Shown: positions 1 to 5,462, counted from the stretch's first letter. The stretch is DNA of 5,462 nt from Planctomycetaceae bacterium (GCA_023258825.1 JALQWE010000264.1:1-5462), one strand, 5' to 3'. Program-made: numbers and translations. The notes: a model not told the origin generated them from the letters alone.

Positions 1-1568
1 GAACGCCGCCCGGAAAACTGCACCGCCAGCCAATGACCTTCCCCCGTCGTGCGATTCTCCAGCAACGCCGCAGGAAACTCCACCGGACTCACCAGCAAGT
101 CCACTCTCCCGTCACGATTCCAGTCCGTCACCGCAAGGCCCCGTCCATTCTGCGGACGCAGCAGATATCCCCCGACTCGCTCCGATACATCCACAAAAAA
201 CGTCCCCTCCATGTTCTCCAGCAGCAACATGCGCTGCAGGGCCGGCGAATGCTGCGGATACTTCACCACGTTCCCGTTGCAGACGACGACATCCGGATCA
301 CCATCCAGATCAAAATCCCGAAATGCCGTCCCCCAGCCCACATAGTGCTCACCAATCGCCGAAATCCCCGCGGCGTCACTCATGTGCCGAAACATCATGT
401 TTCCCTGATTGCGGTACAACGCGAAACTTTCCATCTCAAAATTCGCCGCCCACAAATCAAAGCGACCATCGCCATCGTAGTCACCCACCTCCACACCCAT
501 GCTGGCATCCGGCGAACCACGACCACTAACCCCGGCGCCGCTGGAAACAGAACGATCCTCAAATCGCTGCCCCTCCACGTTCCGGTACAGGAAGTTCAGC
601 ATCACATCGTTCCCCACATACACATCTGTGAAGCCATCCGCATCAATGTCTGCAGCCACCACCCCAAGCGCTTTGCCATCACTGCGCACGCCAAACTGCT
701 GAGTCGCGTCTTCAAAGGTCCCGTCGCCACGGCTGAGATACAGAAAATCGGGAACCGCCTGAAACAACTTCGGGGAACAATTGTCACGCGTTACCCCGTC
801 GGCCGCATAACATGGTGGGTCGTTCTCCATCGACCAGTCCACATACCCCGCGACGTAAACGTCCGGATGCCCATCACCGTTGAAATCCCCCCAGGCTGCC
901 GATGAACACCAAACCGGACACCGCAATCCACTCTCAGCTGTCCAGTCTGTAAATGTTCCATCCCCCTCGTTGCGCCAGAATTCCACTCCCCCGTATCCAG
1001 TGATCAGCAGATCCTGAAATCCGTCCTGATCCGCATCCATCATGGCGAGACCATGGTGGTACAGTGAAACCTTTGACATGCCCGCCGTTTCAGTCACGTC
1101 CTGAAACCGCTCCCTGCGATTCCGCAACACAAACACCCCGTGCCCCACAACCCGCCGCCCGGCAAAATTTCCACCGCCCGCAATCAACGCGTCCGGCCAG
1201 CCATCCCGATCCAGATCACTCGCCGCCACACCACCGCCCAGCGATTCCAGTATCGTTGCATAGCCATGCTCTTCCCCTCGCCGCGGAATCACCGTCGGAA
1301 ACTGAGTCCCTGACAGTTCCACAAACTGCAGCAACGTTTCCGGCAAGGCCTGATTCACGCCTGAGCTCAGGGCACCGCCGGAGTCATCCCCAACTCTCTC
1401 AGTGCCAATCCCGGCCGTCTCGACAGCCTTCTGCTCGCCCGGCTCTGAACGCTGCTGACACCCCACACCCCCCAACAGCACAATACAGATCGGCAGACAA
1501 CAACACATCTGCCGCCAGGCCCCTGCAGGCTGTGTCGATACACTTTCAGCAGCCATCGATTTGTCCAT
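1..1568 (-). CDS. CRTAC1-like FG-GAP/VCBS repeat lipoprotein with ASPIC/UnbV domain (3' end missing)
   Basis: An open frame of 522 codons runs from ATG at 1568 off the left edge without a stop. The N-terminus has a hydrophobic stretch (about 25-36) ending in LLGGVGC, a plausible but non-ideal lipobox (Cys37; Gly at -3 where Leu is usual). A Ser/Gly/Glu-rich linker follows. Seven DxDxDG-type calcium loops of the FG-GAP/VCBS propeller begin near D118, D178, D228, D307, D363, D418 and D482. Examples are DLDRDGWPD, DFNGDGHPD and DYDGDGRFD. Between loops 3 and 4 lies a longer insert with C253 and C264 (RDNCSPKLF, then PDFLY), a pattern I recall from the CRTAC1 family. The last visible residues, GHWLAVQFSGR from 511, open an ASPIC/UnbV domain. 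The family is secreted; biochemical function is poorly known, with calcium-dependent binding or adhesion inferred. The start shares one base with the permease stop, implying translational coupling. ATG at 1508 (codon 21) would give a more usual short lipoprotein signal and is the main alternative. Confidence 0.9.
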   Translation of the reverse strand, partial: MDKSMAAESVSTQPAGAWRQMCCCLPICIVLLGGVGCQQRSEPGEQKAVETAGIGTERVGDDSGGALSSGVNQALPETLLQFVELSGTQFPTVIPRRGEEHGYATILESLGGGVAASDLDRDGWPDALIAGGGNFAGRRVVGHGVFVLRNRRERFQDVTETAGMSKVSLYHHGLAMMDADQDGFQDLLITGYGGVEFWRNEGDGTFTDWTAESGLRCPVWCSSAAWGDFNGDGHPDVYVAGYVDWSMENDPPCYAADGVTRDNCSPKLFQAVPDFLYLSRGDGTFEDATQQFGVRSDGKALGVVAADIDADGFTDVYVGNDVMLNFLYRNVEGQRFEDRSVSSGAGVSGRGSPDASMGVEVGDYDGDGRFDLWAANFEMESFALYRNQGNMMFRHMSDAAGISAIGEHYVGWGTAFRDFDLDGDPDVVVCNGNVVKYPQHSPALQRMLLLENMEGTFFVDVSERVGGYLLRPQNGRGLAVTDWNRDGRVDLLVSPVEFPAALLENRTTGEGHWLAVQFSGRR

Positions 1569-3127
1569 CACACTCGCGTCACTTCCATCCATCGTCTGCG
1601 TATCCACAACTGCAGTGGTAACACCACCAGCAACCAGATCCAGAACGCCGTCACACACCACGCAAACGCACGAGTATATCGAAATTGATGCGAACGAGCG
1701 ACCACGGTGACCACATCCGGAATCATCAGGATCGGCAGCACGAGGCAGAAAAATGCCACAAAAGAACAAAGCACAGTCAGCGGCAACGCGGCCCACCTTG
1801 TGTACAACGACAACACCGCCGCCACCTGACTGGAAAACAGCAGCATCACACCCCACGCCAGCAGCAGGTCCATGTCCAGCCGGACACGCAATGTCTCCCA
1901 CCCCAGCACCGTCGCGACCAGCGTCCAGATCACCGCCGGAATCAACGCCAGACAACACCCCAGCAGCTTCTGCAATAACAAACCTGTTACCGAAATTGGC
2001 AACATGGCCAGCGATGACTGCGTCCCCTGACGGACCTCCGCAAACAATGTTCCCGAGGCGTACAGCAACGTCTCAACCGTCAGCCAGCCCAGACATGCAA
2101 AAAAAACCTCGAGCGCGACGTCACCTTCCGGCTTCCAGTCCCAACGCCCCGTCTGCGTCCACACCAGCGCAGGAAATCCAGCAAACAGGGCTCCGCCGCC
2201 AAGCAGCTTCACCACCAGAAAGCTATAGCCCCCGGTGAAGAAATGAAATTCCCGCCATGCAACCGGCAGACGCCCGCAACGTCCCGCTAACCAGCGTCGC
2301 CCCCGCACGTAGCCCTCCGTACCGCTATTTTCCGCCAGCCGACTCCACCGCCCCAGCAACGCCGTACTCAACACAAAACATAAGCCCCCGGGGATCACAC
2401 TTCCCCAGAATTGAACACCCAGCCACGACGTCTGCTGCCAGTTATTCAGAATCTCATCAATCCGCGAAAACGGCGAAATGTTCGTCAGGACTTTGACGAC
2501 ACCCTGGAGAACATCCACAAACGTGGGCGCCACAACAATCACTGTTGGTAAGGCCGCCAGCGTTCGCACAATCACCACAGGCAATCCGAAAAACATCATC
2601 GCCAACAGGCCCGCAAGCGCCATCGCACGCCCGGAAGTCACACAGCGCGCACTGCACAACAACGCGACATTCGCGACCAGAATCAGCCATGCCGCCAGAG
2701 CCAGCCACGCAGCAATCACCTGCTGCCACAACAGCCCTCCCAGCGTCACCGCAAGAAAGGCAAACGGCAATTGTGTGACCAGCAACAGAAGTGAACTGAC
2801 CAGCCTTGATGTGGATTTACCAAGAGTGATCGCGAGGGGCGTCATGCCCGCCATCTGCAGCAGCGCGAACGTCCCCGCCTCTTTCTCCTCAGTCAAAGCC
2901 GTCACAAAGTAACTGATTCCCGAAACCGTAATCAGCACAATATTCAGATAACACACCGCTTCGAAAAATCTCAAACCCGCGCGAGTCGTTCCGAAGGCGT
3001 CCAGCCACGCCGTCGCCAGCGCAAACATCATGAATAACGCGAATCCACCCCGAATCAGATGCGGCCACCGGGAACGCTGATCCACCCGCAGCGTCCAGTT
3101 GAACAGTGTCAATGCCCCCTGCAGCAT
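1568..3127 (-). CDS. ABC-2 type exporter permease, double-length (two fused ABC-2 halves)
   Basis: This 519-residue, very hydrophobic protein has roughly 12-13 predicted membrane segments, at about 27-44, 57-78, 108-130, 134-158, 167-205, 236-258, 300-323, 337-360, 382-408, 420-442, 446-470 and 487-508. It looks like two ABC-2 permease modules in one chain. Half 1 has an amphipathic N-terminal helix and then EEKEAGTFALLQMAG (80-94). Half 2 begins at PVAWREFHF (288-296) and has FAEVRQGTQSSLAMLPIS (362-379). Both conserved loops follow the ABC-2 pattern of an acidic residue, G-T, then a short helix before the next membrane segment. A single ABC-2 permease is usually about 250-400 residues with six helices, so this chain may supply both halves of the channel. 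It directly follows its ATPase, shares one base with it (TAATG), and has a Shine-Dalgarno GGGGAG. The substrate cannot be read from sequence. Membrane-remodelling export, or a role tied to the coupled downstream lipoprotein, are inferences. Confidence 0.9.
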   Translation of the reverse strand: MLQGALTLFNWTLRVDQRSRWPHLIRGGFALFMMFALATAWLDAFGTTRAGLRFFEAVCYLNIVLITVSGISYFVTALTEEKEAGTFALLQMAGMTPLAITLGKSTSRLVSSLLLLVTQLPFAFLAVTLGGLLWQQVIAAWLALAAWLILVANVALLCSARCVTSGRAMALAGLLAMMFFGLPVVIVRTLAALPTVIVVAPTFVDVLQGVVKVLTNISPFSRIDEILNNWQQTSWLGVQFWGSVIPGGLCFVLSTALLGRWSRLAENSGTEGYVRGRRWLAGRCGRLPVAWREFHFFTGGYSFLVVKLLGGGALFAGFPALVWTQTGRWDWKPEGDVALEVFFACLGWLTVETLLYASGTLFAEVRQGTQSSLAMLPISVTGLLLQKLLGCCLALIPAVIWTLVATVLGWETLRVRLDMDLLLAWGVMLLFSSQVAAVLSLYTRWAALPLTVLCSFVAFFCLVLPILMIPDVVTVVARSHQFRYTRAFAWCVTAFWIWLLVVLPLQLWIRRRWMEVTRV

Positions 3128-4092
3128 TATCGCACTCCCCGCGTGGTCAATTCCATAAATGCGTCATTCAGATGTCGCCGCTGCTGACTGAAGGACACCA
3201 ACGGCAAATCCAGATTCACCAGCTGCCGCAGGAAATCATTCCCCGAGATGCTGTCTTTCAGACGCAACACAAAATCACGCCCCGTGGCAAACTCCGGATC
3301 CACCACCGAAACTACGCCCTCACACCCCTGCAACCGCTCTCGTACCCCGGCAATCACCACCGATAACTTCAGATTCCAGACGCCCGCCGAATCCGGTGAT
3401 TCCAGCAACACGTCCATCGGGCCGCTGAACCGAATCTGCCCTCGATCAATCACCGTCACACTGTCACACAACTCCGCCAACTCACTCAAGATGTGCGAAC
3501 TGATGAAAATCGTTTTGCCAATCCGTCGCAGCTCCCGCAGGATTTCCATCAATTCAATTCGAGCCCCTGGATCCAGACCACTCGCCGGCTCGTCCAGCAG
3601 CAGAATCTCCGGATCATGCACCAGAACCCGCGCCAAGCCCACCCGCTGCTGCATCCCCCGCGATAATCCCGATATCAAGTCGTCCCGACGCCCCGCCATG
3701 TCCGTCAGAGTCAGAACATCTCCAATCACCCTGTCACGCTCCGCCGCCAGCAACCCATAAGCCGCCGCGAAGAAATCCAGGTACTCAAACACTGTCATCT
3801 GCCGGTACATGCTGAAATGATCTGGCATGTAACCTATCCGACGCCGCACTCCCTCCGGGTCCGAACGCACATTACGCCCCAGAACCTCCACCTCACCCCG
3901 ATTCTGCCGCAGTAACGTACAAATCACCTTCAACGTCGTCGTCTTGCCAGCACCATTCGGTCCCACAAAACCATGCAGCGTCTGAGGCATGACACAGAAT
4001 GTCACCTGATGCAGCGCCTGATGCCCCCGGAATGCATGCGACAGATTCGTCACCGATATCGCAGGAACCGTGTCTCGGGTGATAACCGCCAT
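3127..4092 (-). CDS. ABC-2 type transport system ATP-binding protein (COG1131, CcmA/DrrA-like)
   Basis: This 321-residue cytoplasmic ATPase energises the permease encoded next to it. All nucleotide-binding motifs are present in order: Walker A GPNGAGKT (44-51), the Q-loop region GYMPDHFSMY (87-96), signature LSRGMQQRV (143-151), Walker B ILLLDEP (163-169) with E168 catalytic, D-loop SGLDP (171-175) and switch His H200 in ISSHILSEL. Two motifs differ from the textbook form: D91 sits where the Q-loop glutamine is expected, and the signature reads LSRGM rather than LSGGQ. I believe both occur widely in this exporter subgroup, so activity is still likely. After the nucleotide-binding domain a tail of about 80 residues ends in HLNDAFMELT, similar to the C-terminal region of drug or lipid exporter ATPases. 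ATG at 4092 is the only sensible start before the first beta strand (AISVTNLSHAF); no clear Shine-Dalgarno precedes it. It is the first recognised gene of the operon. The substrate is unknown. Confidence 0.95.
   Translation of the reverse strand: MAVITRDTVPAISVTNLSHAFRGHQALHQVTFCVMPQTLHGFVGPNGAGKTTTLKVICTLLRQNRGEVEVLGRNVRSDPEGVRRRIGYMPDHFSMYRQMTVFEYLDFFAAAYGLLAAERDRVIGDVLTLTDMAGRRDDLISGLSRGMQQRVGLARVLVHDPEILLLDEPASGLDPGARIELMEILRELRRIGKTIFISSHILSELAELCDSVTVIDRGQIRFSGPMDVLLESPDSAGVWNLKLSVVIAGVRERLQGCEGVVSVVDPEFATGRDFVLRLKDSISGNDFLRQLVNLDLPLVSFSQQRRHLNDAFMELTTRGVR
3135..3140 (-). promoter_or_regulatory. Ribosome binding site of the ABC-2 permease
   Basis: GGGGAG lies 7 bases before the permease ATG at 3127, inside the last codons of the ATPase gene (Arg-Gly-Val-Arg, then TAA). 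It supports this start and fits reinitiation at the TAATG overlap. Confidence 0.65.
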
Positions 4093-4099
4093 AAAGAAT

Positions 4100-4161
4100 C
4101 AACCATTCTGAAAACGCAGAAATGAACAGGCTGAAGGAGCAGGGCAGGGCGCAATTCTGTC
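4100..4161. repeat. Paired-box repeat, copy 1 (CAACCATTC ... AATTCTGTC)
   Basis: CAACCATTC occupies 4100-4108 and AATTCTGTC occupies 4153-4161, with 53 bases between box starts. Both boxes recur in the same order at 4191-4251. The sequence between the boxes is not conserved between copies, so this looks more like two spaced binding boxes or a very decayed duplication than a fresh tandem repeat. The box at 4100 ends close to the ATPase start codon and could influence its translation or transcription. Confidence 0.5.
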
Positions 4162-4190
4162 TGGAAACTTCAAAAAACAACAGTCCCCGA

Positions 4191-4251
4191 CAACCATTCC
4201 CCGCGATTTCTGTTCGTCAAAACCACTTTCTGCCGCCTCACGAATTCTGTC
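4191..4251. repeat. Paired-box repeat, copy 2 (CAACCATTC ... AATTCTGTC)
   Basis: CAACCATTC occupies 4191-4199 and AATTCTGTC occupies 4243-4251, with 52 bases between box starts. They lie 91 and 90 bases from the matching boxes of copy 1. The left box overlaps the candidate -10 element for the ABC operon, which would suit an operator, but this is inference from position only. Confidence 0.5.
4193..4220 (-). promoter_or_regulatory. Weak candidate sigma70-type promoter for the ABC operon
   Basis: On the minus strand, TTGACG (4220-4215) matches five of six bases of the -35 consensus. After a 16-base spacer comes AATGGT (4198-4193), which matches only three of six bases of the -10 consensus. Transcription would begin near 4186 and leave a leader of roughly 90 bases before the ATPase ATG. 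Planctomycete promoters are poorly characterised and the -10 is weak, so this is only a candidate. Confidence 0.22.
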
Positions 4252-4464
4252 AGTCCGCTTGCCCACCTCCCGATCCCGCAATCCCTTTTCATACCGCCAT
4301 TCATCAGACACACTACCCGTCACAGCTTGCTCGCAGATTCGCCACACAAATCATTCGTCTCCTGTTTTACCCGGCAGTCCCGCATTTCTCCACCGCCCCG
4401 TTCTGTCCTTACGTCTGACGGACCAGCAAGCCAAAGACTCAACCCACATTTCCCCCCCGATTTC

Positions 4465-4468
4465 AGGA
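4465..4468 (+). promoter_or_regulatory. Ribosome binding site that decides the GTG start of the sulfatase
   Basis: AGGA ends 8 bases before GTG at 4477. The alternative ATG at 4492 has no purine-rich site at a suitable distance, so this site favours the GTG start. Confidence 0.55.
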
Positions 4469-4476
4469 CACCCACC

Positions 4477-5462
4477 GTGACACCATCGTTCATGCAAGTG
4501 CTGGCCGCCACGCTCACCTGTCTCTGCCTGCTGCTTCCGGCCAGGCTTCAGGCCGCAGAACGCCCCAATATCCTCTTCGTCTTCGCAGACGACTGGGGAC
4601 GCTACACCAGCGCCTACGGACGTCTCGAACCCGGATCTCTGAATGATGTCGTGCAAACTCCCAACTTTGATCGACTCGCCGCCTCCGGAGTCCTGATGAC
4701 ACACGCATTCGTCAGCTCTCCCTCCTGCACACCCTGCCGCAGCGCACTCCTCTCCGGTCAGCACTTCTATCGCACCGGACGCGGCGCCATTCTGCTCGGT
4801 GCACAATGGGATCCGCAAATCCCATCCTTCCCACTGCTCCTCGAAGGGGCCGGATATCACATCGGGTACACCGCCAAAGTCTGGGGACCAGGCAGTCCCG
4901 CAAACGCGCCCTTCGGTGCCCAGCGAACCGCCGTCAAACCAGCCCCCGGTCAGTTCAATAATTTCTCCGAGTTCCTGAATGCGGCCACCGACCCCGAGGC
5001 CGCCAAACAGCAACTGCTCAACGAAGTCGCCGGCAATTTTCGCACGTTCCTCAGAACTGTCCCCCACGAAAAACCGTTCCTCTACTGGTGGGGCCCCACA
5101 AACACACATCGCTCCTGGATCCCCGGCTCAGGAAAACGCTTCTGGAAGATCAACCCCGACGCCCTGCAGGGAAAACTTCCACGCCACTTCCCGGATGTCC
5201 CCGAAGTTCGCGAGGACGTTGCCGATTACCTCGGTGAAGTGCAGGCCTTTGACGCCGGGCTTGGAGCACTCCTGCAGGCTCTCGAGGAATCCGGACAACG
5301 CGAGAACACCATGGTCATCGTGTCCGGTGATCACGGAATCCCGGGAATGCCCGCAGGAAAATGCAATCTCTACGACCTCGGTACACGCGTCTCGCTCGCT
5401 GTCGTCTGGCCCGCACAAATTCCCGGGCATCGAATCGTCGACGACTTTGTCTCACTCCCCGA
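4477..5462 (+). CDS. Exported arylsulfatase-family protein, SGSH (N-sulfoglucosamine sulfohydrolase)-like (3' end missing)
   Basis: The first 328 codons of a type I (formylglycine-dependent) sulfatase are visible; the C-terminal part lies outside. Residues 1-27 form a signal peptide (hydrophobic LTCLCLLLPA, then LQAA before the mature start), so it acts in the periplasm or outside the cell. The metal ligands D38-D39 are in NILFVFADDWG. The formylglycine site is C84 in SCTPCRSALLSGQ: it fits CxPxR, but the fourth position is Cys87, not the usual Ser. Further active-site candidates are K134 (AKVWGPG), H211 (NTHRSW), D285-H286 (SGDHGIPG) and K295 (GKCNLYD). The stretch VREDVADYLGEVQAFDAGLG followed by DHGIPG and NLYDLGT resembles human SGSH more than arylsulfatase A. 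Hydrolysis of O- or N-linked sulfate on a sulfated glycan is expected; the exact substrate is not readable. GTG at 4477 is preferred because AGGA lies 8 bases upstream; ATG at 4492 lacks such a site and shortens the signal peptide. It is divergent from the ABC operon and shows no visible functional tie to it. Confidence 0.93.
   Translation, partial: MTPSFMQVLAATLTCLCLLLPARLQAAERPNILFVFADDWGRYTSAYGRLEPGSLNDVVQTPNFDRLAASGVLMTHAFVSSPSCTPCRSALLSGQHFYRTGRGAILLGAQWDPQIPSFPLLLEGAGYHIGYTAKVWGPGSPANAPFGAQRTAVKPAPGQFNNFSEFLNAATDPEAAKQQLLNEVAGNFRTFLRTVPHEKPFLYWWGPTNTHRSWIPGSGKRFWKINPDALQGKLPRHFPDVPEVREDVADYLGEVQAFDAGLGALLQALEESGQRENTMVIVSGDHGIPGMPAGKCNLYDLGTRVSLAVVWPAQIPGHRIVDDFVSLP

Larger units (their letters stand above)
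4093..4476. other. Divergent intergenic region between ABC operon and sulfatase gene
   Basis: These 384 bases hold no convincing protein gene and must contain the start signals for both directions. Seen in it are two copies of a paired 9-base motif in the left two thirds, a weak sigma70-like element for the minus-strand operon, four exact TTCTGT hexamers (4155, 4208, 4245, 4401), a short imperfect hairpin just before the ATPase start (4104-4124), and a run of seven C at 4452-4458 before the sulfatase ribosome site. I found no plausible plus-strand sigma70 promoter and no rho-independent terminator. No tRNA or riboswitch fold was recognised by eye. Confidence 0.7.

Noticed and set aside
33..905. 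Plus-strand open frame of 290 codons antisense to the FG-GAP gene
   Set aside because: Its product is rich in Arg, His, Pro and Ile with no domain, and the opposite frame gives a full CRTAC1-like propeller with regular calcium loops. It is open because the G+C-rich, Asp/Gly-rich repeats of the real gene lack stops in that complement.
84..1217. The repeated Asp/Gly codons of the FG-GAP gene as a DNA repeat or CRISPR-like array
   Set aside because: The periodicity is in the protein (calcium loops); nucleotide copies are diverged and unevenly spaced, with no identical repeats or spacers.
1064..1621. Plus-strand open frame of 185 codons rich in Pro, Ser and Arg
   Set aside because: It is antisense to the N-terminus of the FG-GAP lipoprotein and the end of the permease, with low-complexity composition and no recognisable domain.
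1753..2238. Plus-strand open frame of 161 codons over the permease
   Set aside because: Pro/Thr/Ala-rich composition with no domain; it opposes a clear membrane protein and has no independent ribosome site.
4327..4355. Possible plus-strand promoter TTGCTC with a 17-base spacer for the sulfatase
   Set aside because: The base run at the -10 position (ATCATT) matches only two of six consensus bases, so it cannot be told from chance.
4351..5109. Minus-strand open frame of 252 codons antisense to the sulfatase
   Set aside because: The plus-strand frame carries a signal peptide and all sulfatase active-site motifs. The antisense product is Gly/Glu/Cys-rich without a family, typical of a shadow frame in a high-G+C gene.

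Overview
The window looks like chromosomal DNA of a member of the Planctomycetota. This rests on gene content rather than a marker gene. It holds a sulfatase of the N-sulfoglucosamine sulfohydrolase (SGSH)-like type with a CxPCR formylglycine site, a CRTAC1-like FG-GAP/ASPIC-UnbV lipoprotein, and a COG1131-type ABC exporter with a double-length ABC-2 permease. All are frequent in that phylum. Genus cannot be read from this stretch.

Layout: three genes lie on the minus strand and are transcribed right to left. They are an ABC-2 type ATP-binding protein (4092 to 3127), a 519-residue ABC-2 permease made of two permease halves (3127 to 1568), and a large secreted FG-GAP repeat lipoprotein with the start of an ASPIC/UnbV domain (1568 to beyond position 1, 3' end missing). 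Each stop codon shares exactly one base with the next start codon (TAATG at 3127, TGATG at 1568). The three are therefore almost certainly one translationally coupled operon: an exporter plus a putative cell-surface calcium-binding beta-propeller protein. A fourth gene, on the plus strand, runs divergently from about 4477 off the right edge. It is an exported SGSH-like sulfatase starting at GTG, with its 3' end missing.

The 384-base divergent intergenic region (4093-4476) carries the control sequences for both directions. Its oddest feature is a pair of 9-base boxes (CAACCATTC and AATTCTGTC) that occurs twice, about 90 bases apart and with nearly the same internal spacing (53 and 52 bases between box starts). 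A weak sigma70-like promoter for the ABC operon overlaps one of these boxes. A small reading frame ending 6 bases before the ATPase start is probably not a gene.

Functionally, the ATPase and permease should form an inner-membrane exporter or membrane-remodelling ABC complex with unknown substrate. The coupled lipoprotein is the best clue to its role, being extracytoplasmic and perhaps a client or partner. The sulfatase would remove sulfate from sulfated glycans in the periplasm or outside the cell and need not be linked to the operon. Throughout the window the plus strand is C-rich whichever strand is coding, which points to a replication-linked strand bias.
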